Of a stretch of DNA of 33,930 nucleotides, positions 22,668-33,265 are shown piece after piece (position 1 is the first letter of the stretch; each line of letters starts with the position of its first letter). Origin of the DNA: Zancudomyces culisetae. Lineage: Eukaryota; Kickxellomycota; Harpellomycetes; Harpellales; Legeriomycetaceae. The stretch is taken from assembly GCA_001969505.1 (NCBI GenBank), contig LSSK01001473.1:1-33930 (forward strand), written 5' to 3'. The position numbers were made by a program, and so were the translations under genes. Under the pieces are notes generated by a model. The model saw nothing but the letters and a program-made list of their open reading frames with translations, was not told the DNA's origin and ran no database searches.

Positions 22668-22765
22668 CACGACACTCGGCATAAAAGCCCAATACACATG
22701 CTTTTACCTTATCATACCTGATATATACTTGGTTTTAACAAAGTCAAAATATTTTACTAGTGGCT

Positions 22766-24691
22766 ATGAAAAAGATACAACTTCATACTCTATTATTTCT
22801 CAACGTGCTTAGCAGCACTAGTGGGGCTCAGCGTTGTTATGTAAAACAGCCAGATACCACATCCTATGTTGCTGAAGCATCAAGCGTTACAGTGGTAATT
22901 ACAACAGCCTCCACTGTAAACTTATATACTACGCCAATACCAGAATACATAACTTCGAATATGGTAACTGCAGATCCACCTGATGCTCCAGCTTCAAATA
23001 AAGTATCTTCAAACACACCAAGCTTGGGTACACTACTATCAAAAACATTAATCTACAGTGCAACAGATTCGAGTACATCAATATCTGCTGGTGCAACTCC
23101 GTCATACGGCCCAACACCTACAATAAGCAAGTCTACCTCAAATACAGCATTATATACGTCGTTACCAACTACATCATTACCAACTAAATCTTTGTCATAT
23201 ATACAAACTTCAATTATAATGTCACTAACCACTCCATCAAATAATACACTCTCACATAATAAATCAACTTCATATATGCTATCATCGTACATACAAACTT
23301 CAGTTACAACATCACCATATACATCAAACGCAGATATATTTCCATCATACACACTATCATCAAACACACTAGTACCAAGTAAATCAGTATCTGATAGATC
23401 ATCACTAACTGCACCATCATATTATACACACTTACCCAATACATCACAACCAACCACGCCAGAACCAACTACTCCGTCATTAACTACTCCAGAACCAACC
23501 ACTCCATCATTAACCACGCCAGAACCAACTATTCCACAACCAACTACTCCATCATTAACCACGCCAGAACCAACCACACCACCATTAACCACACCATCAT
23601 TAACCACACCATTAACCACATCACCATTAACTACATCACTACCAACCATACCAGAACCAACTATTCCATCATTAACTACTCCATTAACTACTCCAGAACC
23701 AACCACACCACCATTAACCACACCAATATCAACTACGCCAGAATCAACCACATCACCATTAACTACATCACTACCAACCATACCAGAACCAACTATCCCA
23801 TCATTAACTACACCACCATTAACCACACCACCATTAACTACACCATCATTAACCACACCAGAACCAACTACGCCAGAACCAACTACACCAGAACCAACCA
23901 CGCCAGAATCAGCTACTCCAGAACCAACCACGCCAGAACCAACTACTCCATCATCAACAATAGAGAGCCTGTCCTATACATCAGCCACAAACCCTTTAAC
24001 CACCTCAACTGATATATGCTTTCAGCAGTGCGTTAGTGAAAATGGTGGTGAATTATTTACAGACAATGATGGTAATACATGTCAGTGTATACCAGATGGG
24101 TCAGTACTTTGTAGTAAGATTAAGATATCATGCCTTGCGGGAGCCAAAGCGCCTGAATGTTTCCAGGAATGCATCGATAAAAATGGTGGCGAGACATTCA
24201 TAAATGATAAAAGCGAGATTTGTAGCTGCCTAAAAGATGGGTCAGTAGAGTGTCGCGTACCCCAAATTCCATGCTTTGTGGGCGTAGCAACTCCTGAGTG
24301 CTTTAATAGCTGTATTGTAAATAATGGTGCTGAAAATTTTATCAATGGGAAGAGCCAGATTTGCAAATGCAATGGTGATGGTTGTAAGGCTTGTTTACCA
24401 GTAAATTCCCAGTGTAAGTTTGGTGTACCAGATGCTACATGCTACAGTGCGTGCATTACCAATAGAGGTAGTGGTAGCTTTGTTAATTCTAGGAATGAGT
24501 TGTGCAGATGTGGGAGCGATGGAGCCGAAGAATGCTCTACAACATCCAACTCTTGTCAGGTGGGAGTTGCCAACGCATCATGTTTTGACGAATGTGTTGG
24601 GTTCAACGGAGCATCTGTATTTAGCAATTCTTTAGGTGATAGGTGCCAGTGTTTGAGTGATGGATTTGTGTCCTGTGGTAGTGTTGTATAA
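22766..24691 (+). CDS. secreted Thr/Pro-rich stalk protein with five 47-residue cysteine repeats
   Basis: Intronless, 641 residues from the ATG at 22766 (the frame is open two codons further to a GTG). Residues 1-21 are a signal peptide (MKKIQLHTLLFLNVLSSTSG, then A), so the protein enters the secretory route. Residues 40-415 are rich in Ser, Thr and Pro, with many TTPEP, TTPSL and TTPPL units from 225 on; such a stretch would be heavily O-glycosylated and extended, as in mucins and fungal adhesins. Cysteine-rich repeats start at residues 418, 465, 512, 559 and 606, exactly 47 apart. No GPI-anchor signal or membrane helix is seen at the C-terminus, which ends VSCGSVV. A surface or extracellular-matrix adhesin is my inference; I cannot name a matching domain family. 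Confidence 0.88.
   Translation: MKKIQLHTLLFLNVLSSTSGAQRCYVKQPDTTSYVAEASSVTVVITTASTVNLYTTPIPEYITSNMVTADPPDAPASNKVSSNTPSLGTLLSKTLIYSATDSSTSISAGATPSYGPTPTISKSTSNTALYTSLPTTSLPTKSLSYIQTSIIMSLTTPSNNTLSHNKSTSYMLSSYIQTSVTTSPYTSNADIFPSYTLSSNTLVPSKSVSDRSSLTAPSYYTHLPNTSQPTTPEPTTPSLTTPEPTTPSLTTPEPTIPQPTTPSLTTPEPTTPPLTTPSLTTPLTTSPLTTSLPTIPEPTIPSLTTPLTTPEPTTPPLTTPISTTPESTTSPLTTSLPTIPEPTIPSLTTPPLTTPPLTTPSLTTPEPTTPEPTTPEPTTPESATPEPTTPEPTTPSSTIESLSYTSATNPLTTSTDICFQQCVSENGGELFTDNDGNTCQCIPDGSVLCSKIKISCLAGAKAPECFQECIDKNGGETFINDKSEICSCLKDGSVECRVPQIPCFVGVATPECFNSCIVNNGAENFINGKSQICKCNGDGCKACLPVNSQCKFGVPDATCYSACITNRGSGSFVNSRNELCRCGSDGAEECSTTSNSCQVGVANASCFDECVGFNGASVFSNSLGDRCQCLSDGFVSCGSVV
23449..23952 (+). repeat. 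Thr-Pro coding minisatellite (12- and 15-bp units)
   Basis: Imperfect tandem units coding TTPEP, TTPSL, TTPPL and variants. A longer block (TSPLTTSLPTIPEPTIPSLT) occurs twice, starting at about 23621 and 23753, 132 bp apart and nearly identical in DNA, which points to a recent segmental duplication within the array. Confidence 0.9.
24017..24688 (+). repeat. five tandem 141-bp cysteine-domain repeats
   Basis: Starts at 24017, 24158, 24299, 24440 and 24581; the fifth unit stops after the fifth cysteine. The spacing is C-x3-C-x16-C-x-C-x7-C-x6-C-x8, kept in units 1 to 4 and in unit 5 as far as it goes. Shared positions include N-x-G near C+8, F at about C+13 and DG before the fifth cysteine. 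Unit 3 has one extra cysteine (GDGCKAC). The DNA has diverged far more than the spacing. Confidence 0.92.
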
Positions 24692-26749
24692 ACCAAATGT
24701 CTCGTTACACTATATAGCTAAAATGGAGATTGTCAATTAATTTGTATATTTGGTTCTTACTAAGCTATACTGTTATCAACCTTATATTTTATAAAAGCAT
24801 TGTTTTTTTTTTATTAAACCGCATTATGCTGTGTTGTTTTGGTTGTGTTTAGATACTTATAAAAACACAGAAAATAAAATAAAAACTTTCATTTCTAGTC
24901 AAATAATACTATCGTAGTATGTCTAATAAGTTTAAAGAAAGTTTAAAACATAACAAGTACTTTTAACTACTTATTTGCTGAATATGCAAATGTATGAATA
25001 AATGTTGGTGCGGGTTTCTGTGATCCCTTTAATAAAGTACGGCTCAAGGTACAGCGTTTAATAAATACTATCAAAATTAGATATGCTTCCAAACTTGCAA
25101 TAGTATTGTAATAAGATGGACAGCTTTTTAGTTATATTTACCCGCCTTCGTGTGTAAATAAAAGTTGGTCATACTCAATAGTAGACACTATTTCTTTTTT
25201 TACACATCTTACCCCACCCCTTTTTCATATAATAATAAGTGTTCTTGTTGACTAATTTTAATGTTCTACTATCAGAACATCAGAAACATAATATCGAAGC
25301 CAAAGAAAAAAAGCAGAGCTGGTATACTTTCCAATAAATGTAAAAATGAGGGTTTTGTAATATCTTGATGTTTGTTTGCATATAAAACATCACGAGATTG
25401 TACAAAGGAATCTAGTGGTAGAACATCCGTGTACCTCAAAGCCATATATTACATTATGTTGCTTTCTTTTTTTTTCTAGAGATGGAAATGGTTCCTGTAA
25501 CAAGCTTATACAATTACCAGTAGATGCACTAGTTCTCTTTTCCAATCTCTTAATACCTTTCTAGCTTTTTCTATACCCAAAAATTATAAAACTAATCTTG
25601 TCTCATCAAAACCTAGAAATGTACCAAAAGGGTTTCTAATTTCATTTTTGAAGAAATAGTCAGTTAATGTAAGGGCTAGGCACAACCAAAAAAAAAACCT
25701 ATAAACTAGCCGCATTATAGCAATGATTGTATACGCTCTATACCTTTCTACATTTCCCAAGCGAGAAATCTACTTTGCCTAATTGTACGAAGGCGCAAAT
25801 GTATGTGTGTATCACCAGTTCAAATACTTTCTTTCGGTAATCAATTAGTCAATAAATGCCATCTCCCCCTCCCCGCTCAATAGCAGAAGACCAAACTCCT
25901 TTTGTATGTTTGAAGACTGGGTACGATTGGTCAATTTTTTCTGAATAGAGCATTCTATTTTTGCCCATTATACCTGATTGTTATTCCCCAGCTAGAGTAA
26001 AAAAATTGGTCATAAGGACCATAAACACAACATATTTGTTTGTGTATTTACGACCTGCGTCAAAAAAAAGTTGCTATTCCGGCCATGACACATCTTTATT
26101 GGAGGAAAGGGAGGGGAGGACAAATAAATGGAATCAAAGATGAAGATAGAATGCGTATTTGAGTGGTAGTGTTAGTTTGTTTTTGTGTGATTTTTTTTTT
26201 CCATAGGTAAATACATTACAAAATGTTGGATTGCGGAAGAGAAAATGTGACACCAACAAAGCTGAATGTCAAGAGGTCTAAAAAACATTGCCCTATGATT
26301 CGACAGAGCATATCCAATTATATAAGAAACAAAAATTAGCTCACCGAAAATTAATGGCTACGCAGGTACTCGCCCAAAACCACTGAGAATTGACATAATT
26401 GTTATCCAATAGCCTCCAAAGCTGCAAACAAAAAGAAGTGTTGGGTTACAGGAATTGGACTAACATGATTCTATTAGAGCCGCATACAAGTATATAGCCT
26501 AATTTAGACATTTGTTCTGTACTTCCTGGAAAAAACTCTTGGAATTTTCGAGCACATATATTGTCATACAAAACTACATGTTTTTAAGCTTTGGATAACA
26601 TAAAGTCACAGTAGAAACCGATATACCACTACAAGGAATTTGTGTATTTGTCTTGAAATATTTTGTAAACTAGTTTCCAAAAGTTGAATTCCATCTGAAC
26701 TACCAGTTGTTGTACAGAAAAAAAGCAGGGAAAAATGCCAGCAAAAGCA
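24692..26749. other. intergenic
   Basis: No gene I can support over 2 kb. The left end has AATAAA-type motifs (about 24870-24885) fitting the 3' end of the cysteine-repeat gene. A 38-codon frame from an ATG at about 26224 reads MLDCGRENVTPTKLNVKRSK and is too short to judge. CT-rich (25862-25876) and GA-rich (26100-26120) tracts are present. Confidence 0.5.
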
Positions 26750-27906
26750 ATGTCAAATAGGAGATTGGAGACGGACGTAATGAAGCTGTAGGTTATGCGC
26801 ACACAAGCACGCATATTATATATATTCATACATTCACTTTTTTTTGTCTGGTTGCTGAGTGTTTTTTATTTTTTTATCAGTATATAACTTTTGTATTCAA
26901 CTACAGCAGTTGATAAATGTGATACTTATACTGGTTTATTATCGGAAAAATAGCCTAATGAGCGATTACAAGGTCTCATTAGTGAACGACAATTTGCAGG
27001 AGTTTTATGTGATATTCAAAGGGCCAAAAGATAGTAAGTGCTGGCATGTGAGAATTGTGCTTTCTACTTTCTCGAATTTAAAAATGTACAGGATGTAGAT
27101 ACAAGAATATATAATTGAGTAAATCACCAAATAGCGCCGTTTTCTGGGGGTATTTGGAAGATACATGTTGAGTTACCGGAGGAATATCCATACCGATCCC
27201 CATCCATAGGGTTTTCTAACAGAATTTACCACCCAAACATTGATGAATCGTAAGTTGCTTTTATTCTTTTTCAGATTTTTAGTTTTTTAGTTTTTTTTTT
27301 ACCTGGTGATTGTATACATCTTGAGATATTTTCCCCATCCTAAAAACGAGACAAAACAATATTTTAGGAGTGGCTCTGTATGCCTAGACGTAATAAACCA
27401 GACCTGGAGCCCTATGTATGGTAAGTTGAGCATATTCTTTCTTTCTTTTTTTTTGAAACTAGGCGGCAATACAACTATTGAAGAGCACATTGTTCAGCAA
27501 ATATAGAGCAGAAGCGAGTATATTTGGTTTCTAGACTGCTTGCAGGCTAAAGATGTATTAAATGCGTGTACATGTGTTAATTCATAGATATGCTAAACAT
27601 TTTCGAGTCGTTTTTGCCTCAACTCCTCAGATACCCCAATCCTACAGATCCGCTGAATGGAGAGGCTGCAGCGTTGCTTATGAGAAATCCTCCAGCATAT
27701 GACATTAAAGTTAAAGGTAAATACATTTTCTTGGTGGTTTTGTAATTAAATACTATGGAAATATGAATATCGTGTTAATGCAATCATCATTAAACAATGC
27801 TTTAGAACATGTAAAGAAATACGCTTCGAAGGAGATATTTAATATGGAATCCAGAAATGCTTCTGATGAAGAGGAGTGTAGTTCTATTGGATCTTTTGAC
27901 GACTAA
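26750..27906 (+). CDS. UBC8: ubiquitin-conjugating enzyme E2 H
   Basis: E2 enzyme that passes ubiquitin to substrates; in yeast Ubc8 works with the GID ligase to degrade gluconeogenic enzymes when glucose returns, and human UBE2H is the E2 of the matching CTLH complex. Six exons: 26750-26787, 26954-27033, 27135-27249, 27368-27420, 27588-27716 and 27806-27906; all in phase, 171 residues (human UBE2H 183). The start is [18 protein letters not shown], which needs the 38-bp first exon; the ATG at 26958 is internal. The UBC fold shows the HPN motif (RIYHPNID) and the active cysteine in [16 protein letters not shown] (Cys83). The tail is acidic and Ser-rich ([14 protein letters not shown]), as in the UBE2H branch. 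Downstream the next gene is convergent. Confidence 0.97.
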
Positions 27907-28932
27907 GGTTGGAGGGGGTGGTGGAATCCCTTCAGTGGCCTTGCCTCGTTTGTTTGCTGTACTTGTTTTATGAATACTTAATATTACTTTTTTTTCTTAG
28001 AGTTAACCATTATGCTTAGCATTTTTATTTTTCAAAATTTATTGTTTTGAAAAGTGACAAAATATACGTTTTAAATGTAGTGATTTTTGGACATTTGGAG
28101 GAGGAAAGGTAGAGAGAGAATGGATGTGAGTGACGAGGGTGAGAGAGAGAGAGAAATAGAGAAAGAGAAAGTAAAGAAAGATAGAGGAGCATGGGTGCTT
28201 TGCAACCGCGCTTGGTGCACAGTGTTAAGGAGTGTTGTAGTTGCAGGATGTGTTTGTTGTTTGAGTTTATTTTTATAAGTCAACGCAGAAAACTGGATAT
28301 TGGGTTTCGTGATCAGGTGTTATTCTGTAATCCCAATATGAGCTATGAAGAAGGTGCTTTCTAGCTCTGTAACATGTTTGATATTTGCTAGAGAGAAGAG
28401 ATGGTGAAAAGATGAAAGAGAAAAAAAGAGAGTATGTGGGAGGGTGTGTAAAAGGGGAGGTGTGGTGAATGACTGTGATTCTAAGATACTTTAAAGAATA
28501 AAATACGCAGGATCTCGGATATATACGCCCATTCATAGGTACAGGGTGACCGCAGTACACTTTTGAAAACAAACAGTCATCTTTCTTCTTTGGCTTGTTT
28601 AACCACAAAAGCAATCTAATGTGGTTACACCATCCGAAATCCGTTTCGATCCGTATAAAGAAGTCAACGATCGGTAAACGAACCTCTATAGTCCAAGCCA
28701 AACGAAAAACCAAAAAAAAAGAAAGAGAACACAGTCGGGGAAAGGATGAAGGAACACAAAAAATTTATTTGCAAAACAAATTTCGGTCTTTTCTAAAGCA
28801 GGCCAGATGAAAATAAATAGAATATCTCATCATGCAAAGAGAAAAAAGTACTATTTGGAACACTGGTATAACATTCAAAACAAGAGAAGGAAAACTCCCT
28901 CCCTAATAGTTGGCGAATATATACTAGATAAT
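27907..28932. other. intergenic between convergent UBC8 and eIF5A
   Basis: GA-rich tracts at 28095-28185 and 28390-28470. The minus strand is open for 146 codons (28713-28273) without an ATG start, reading RLPIVDFFIRIETDFGWCNH near its beginning; its later part translates the CT-rich tract. This lies in the expected 3' UTR region of eIF5A. I could not make a gene of it. Confidence 0.45.
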
Positions 28933-29406
28933 TTATTTAGGAGCTTCCTTGAATGTGATACAAGCCTCCTCGTTCATTGAACTCAAGATTGTGACAACCA
29001 ATTCCTTACCCTCGTCAAAAGCGGCTTCAAGCTGTTCACCGAGCTCACCTTCTGGGACGCGAACATCCTCCTTTGTGGAGCCATCGGCGTTCATGAGACT
29101 CATAAAGCTGTCCTCAATGTTAAGGAGAGAGTATTCCTCTCTCTTGACGTTTGGGACATCCATGTTGTGGGTTGATGGGGATACATCTTCGAATTTCTTT
29201 CCGGTGAAAATATCAATCCCGACAAGATTTACCTTAGCGTGACCGTGCTTTCCGGTTTTTGAGGTGGACATGTCAACAATCTTGCATGGGCGGCCCTTGA
29301 TGACAACAAATCCGTTCTTTCTCAAGGCAGAACATTGCATTGGGTAGGTCAGGGAAGCACCAGATTGGTTGCTCTCGAAGTGGTGTTCATGATCAGCGTC
29401 AGCCAT
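28933..29406 (-). CDS. eIF5A: translation initiation factor eIF5A
   Basis: Ribosome-binding factor that relieves stalling at difficult peptide bonds and aids termination; cytosolic and essential in its family. The ATG at 29406 ([14 protein letters not shown]) gives 157 residues, the standard length, though the frame is open further upstream. The SH3-like N-terminal domain carries the hypusination loop [12 protein letters not shown], with the modified lysine at Lys53. The OB-fold C-terminal domain begins near [18 protein letters not shown]. No introns in the coding part. Codon use favours GCC, AAG, CTC and GTC far more than neighbouring genes, as expected for high expression. All landmark residues are present. 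Confidence 0.98.
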   Translation of the reverse strand: MADADHEHHFESNQSGASLTYPMQCSALRKNGFVVIKGRPCKIVDMSTSKTGKHGHAKVNLVGIDIFTGKKFEDVSPSTHNMDVPNVKREEYSLLNIEDSFMSLMNADGSTKEDVRVPEGELGEQLEAAFDEGKELVVTILSSMNEEACITFKEAPK

Positions 29407-29435
29407 TTTGTCTCTAATAAGTCCTTTTGATAGTC

Positions 29436-29450
29436 CTGAAGTTAGGTTGT
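29436..29450 (-). other. splice acceptor of a likely 5' UTR intron of eIF5A
   Basis: On the minus strand, TACAACCTAACTTCAG ends 29 bases before the eIF5A ATG: a branch-like CCTAAC, a short pyrimidine stretch and CAG. It interrupts the upstream continuation of the frame and explains why that continuation is not coding. The donor is not settled; GTAAGG at 30799 is one option, GTAGGTGTG near 29735 another. Confidence 0.4.
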
Positions 29451-31191
29451 AAAATAAGGAACCTTTATTTATTAAAAATACTGGGTGCTTTTTTAAAAAC
29501 AAAAAAAAATTTTCTTTATAATCACCAACTTTTTTTTTTCATTTTTTTGAGTACATCATTTTACCCATTAAAAAAAAAGAGTAGCAATATTTAATGCATC
29601 ATTTTTTAGCACATAAAAAAGAAAAAAAAATTTTTTTTATTCCAAGAATTTATTGGATAACAATCCAGAGGTTAAAAACACAAGGCGTTTTTTATATTCA
29701 AAGCCAACCAAAATAATCAAGTAAACCACACACCTACCCACCCCCTTCCTCTTTACCCTAATCCATTTTGCCATCGTTACCAATTCTTTTTTTTTTTAGA
29801 CTTTTTTTTTTCATCACAAAAAAAAAGTTTATGGTGACAACAAACGAAAGTAATAAAGTGTAAGATTGCATATAAGAAAAGATAGAAAAAGAAACAGAAA
29901 AGGTAGGTTGCTAAACATTGCAGATTCACCACAGTGTCTACATGGTAATTCAATATTTTACTTTTTTTTTAATATTTCTAGTTGGATTTTTAAGAGCATT
30001 TAAATGGACAAAGCAAAATATAAATAAATAAATGTCAGAATGTAAAAACAAAATATAGAAATTTTTTTTTAAATTACGGCAACAAAATATGTTCAATTTT
30101 ATCCAATTACAATTGAATCGTCACACTAGGATTAATTGAATTTTTAGATTAAAACTGTAAAAAAAAAATTCAAAAAATTCAAATGGAGGCTTTTTTTCCT
30201 TCCTTCTCTCACTCTCCTCCCACCCCCCCCCTCATCTTAAAAAATTCTATTGATCATTTGTTAGTGGAAGCAAATTGGGTATGGTTCAGATGAAAAACTT
30301 GGACAATCCAAAGTCCAATTAACATTTTTCTTTTTTTTTAGTTTCTTTTCGGAGGTGGGAGAGGGGGGACGGTACGAGTAAATCGTGTGATGATATGTAA
30401 AATAGTTATATTCACAAATTATAACTACCTATAAATGGAGTATTGCCTCGTATTTGAAATACAGAACCGCATGCCATTATTTTATTCTTTGCAAAAAAAA
30501 AATGCTCGAGGTAATTTGATGCAAAACAGCTCATTTAATTGTAAACTACCCATCCATTGACATTCCCGAGTTTTTACAGCTAGTTAGTAGTGCCTCAAGG
30601 ACGATTTTTGGATTTACATTGTTGTCTTGATGATAGGAAAAGGCTTGCATTGAGCCCAGGGTTACTACTATAATAGTATTATTGGAATTAATCTACTTGT
30701 TACAAAAAAACCCCCCAAGAGAAGGAGATAGAAGGAGAGTGTGTGTGTGCGAAAGGGAAGAAGGTTCATAAGTAGAAGAAAAAAGATATAAAGCCTTACC
30801 TTTAGTAACAACTTGATACTAAGTTTGCTCTCAAAAGAGCTAGTGTGACGGGGCCAGCTATATGAAGATTGGTGTTTATGATGTAGCTAACCAAGACCAA
30901 GGCCAAGTCTAAGATCATTAGCTTAAATGTTTAAAAGTGAGTCGTCTGTTTGTCAAGCATTATAATGCATTTAATTTGGTATTTTTTGAGGAGAAAAAGA
31001 TCGAGAGAGGGAAGGATAACATTGGGCTACTTGTTACTATGTTTATAAAATTTTGAAAGTATCTTGGAATAATATATTACATTATATTATTTGTAGTGAA
31101 AGGAAGGAAGGTGTGTGTTTAGTTGGAAATACATTGAAATGCATTTTACAGAGACTTTTACCATTTTAGTAAAAAATAGATACTAGATATC

Positions 31192-31220
31192 TGGATGGAT
31201 GGATAGATCGATGGATGGGT
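31192..31220 (+). repeat. GGAT/GGATA short tandem repeat
   Basis: Seven imperfect four-base units. Confidence 0.75.
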
Positions 31221-31763
31221 AGGTATATATAAAAAAAAAGATAAAGATAAAGAGAAAAAGATTGTAAAGTAAAGAATTGTAAAGATGAATCAAATAGAAC
31301 AGAAAGAAAAGATAAAATAATCTTTTTGTACTTTTAATACACAAAGCTTGGAAAAGGGGGGAGGGGAGGGTATGGGAAAGGTTGTATTTGAATAACCTAG
31401 TTGTTATATTTTTTTTTGGGTACTATTTTCTTTATTTTTATTGTTGTTTTTTTTTGAGGAAAAGAGATGTATAGTACAATAAAAGAAAGATGTAGGGTTA
31501 ATTTGAAAAATAGAGTGGGTAAATAGAAGATTTGGGTATAAAAAAAATCAAATATACTAAGAGTACAAACTAGTTTATGTTATATTTTGTTATTGTATAT
31601 GGATAAATTTATTTATTCTTTATCTATTTGTTGATATGAGGGATGTGTAATGGGGTATATTGTGTAGCAAGATAGAAATGGGAGAGGAGGGAAGGGGATA
31701 AAAAAAAAGTGGACCAGTTAAGAGTAGTGTGCGAGAGAAAGATAGTGAAAAAGGATAAGTGAT

Positions 31764-31833
31764 GGGAGGTAGGAGGTAGGAGGTGGGAGGTAGGAGGTAG
31801 GAGGTGGGAGGTGGGAGGTGGGAGGTGGGGGGA
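31764..31833 (+). repeat. GGAGGT(A/G)G minisatellite
   Basis: About ten 7-bp units of GGGAGGT or AGGAGGT. Closely spaced runs of two to four guanines on one strand could fold into G-quadruplex structures; the pattern supports possibility only. The opposite-strand frames (LPPPTSHLLPPTS) are its shadow. Confidence 0.9.
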
Positions 31834-32139
31834 TAGAGAGAGTGGGAAAGCAGAGATAACATTCAAAAAAGTTGAAACCAGGTAAATTGGACTTGAAGTG
31901 AATTGGAAAAAACCGAATAAAAAGAACCGAATTAAACCGAAAGGTAAAATATGCTAAATGTGGAACTTTCTTGGGTAAAAATATGGGAAATAACAAGGTA
32001 AAATGGCTTGAATTGATGAAATGAAAAAGGGGTATGGGAAATATTGAATTGGCTACCAAGATGAGATGAGGGAGAAAGGGGGAGGGGGAATTGATAAACA
32101 ACAATGAAAAAAAAAGAGACATGTTGTGGTATGTTATGG

Positions 32140-32171
32140 TAAGGTGAGGTGAGGTGAGGTGAGTTGAGGTA
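32140..32171 (+). repeat. GGTGA short tandem repeat
   Basis: Five to six GGTGA units, one changed to GTTGA. Confidence 0.8.
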
Positions 32172-33265
32172 AAAAAAAAGGTAAGGCGAGAAGAGAAAGG
32201 AGAGAGATGATAGGATGGAGAAATGATAGGCTAGAGAGATGGGAAATATGAAATGGGAAATACGAAATGGGAAATGGGAAATTGGAGGGGAAAAGTTGAT
32301 GGGGTGTTGTTAAAAATGATGGTGATGGTGATGGTGGTAATGGTTGGAAGAAGGGAAGAAGGGAGGGAAGAGGAGGAAAATAGAGAGAGGGGGGGGGAAT
32401 TGGATAGGCAAGATTTTCAAAGACATCGAAATTCTTGTAGTGAAAAATAAGAAAAAAAACCCATCATTTATAATTTGAGCTAATCTAAAGAGTTCTAAAT
32501 GGCTTTTTATTATTTTATTTCTTAGTTTGGATTATATTATTTCTATTTAATTGTCATTTTTGGAAAAAGGTAAAAAAAAAAACAAAAAAAAACAAAAGAA
32601 TAACGTAATAATTACATGTAAAAGCAAATCAGAGTAAATGATGAAAGAATATTTACAATTTTATGCTATGAAAATAGCACTGTTTTATTTTTATTTTGCT
32701 ATTAATAATATTATTTTATATAATATTCCAGTGAGTGAAATACATGTCAAACTTGGTTTTTATTACACTGTAGAATTTATCGTTTTACAATAAAACAATA
32801 ATAACAATTTTAATAATTTATATTTGTTTTTATATCTAAAGTTTGGTAGGAAAAAATAGTAATTTCCATTCATTTTCTTCGATTTAAAAAATTATAATTT
32901 ATAAAAATAATAAAAAAGTATGGAATACATTTAAAAAATAATTCAGCAGACTTGGAAATAAAGGATATTATGAACATTTTGGTTGTAACAATATCAAAAG
33001 TTAAAAGAGAATAAAGGGTAAATTGTACAAACAAATGTAAAATAAAATCGACAGAAAGCAAAAAGAGAATAGAGCAAATAGATATAGATAGATATAGATA
33101 TAGTATAGTATAATATAATATATACCAAAAGAGGTGGAATTTGTATATTATATTATAGTATATTAAACAAAGTTGTATTGTATTGGAATCAAACCAGGGA
33201 CGCGATTGTAACTTGTAGGTTAAAAAAAAAAACAAAGAAGGAAGGTATTGTACGAGAGGAATAAA

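Larger units (their letters stand above)
29451..33265. other. long low-complexity, purine-skewed stretch
   Basis: No gene I can support in 3.8 kb. The left third has A and T runs of 8-12. From about 31000 the plus strand is markedly rich in A and G, with tandem GGAT, GGAGGT and GTGAGGT arrays. A minus-strand exon-like piece lies at 30886-30800. The stretch may serve as a long 5' region for the gene starting at 33266, or as a large intron on the minus strand for eIF5A. Confidence 0.5.

Noticed and set aside
23422-23931. 169-codon minus frame of Gly-Val repeats
   Set aside because: Antisense translation of the Thr/Pro repeat of the secreted protein.
25405-25430. tRNA A-box-like TAGTGGTAGAAC
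   Set aside because: No B box or foldable cloverleaf follows within 100 bases.
31620-32122. Pro/Ser/Leu-rich minus frames
   Set aside because: Translation of the GGAGGT minisatellite and purine-rich tract; three overlapping frames are equally open.
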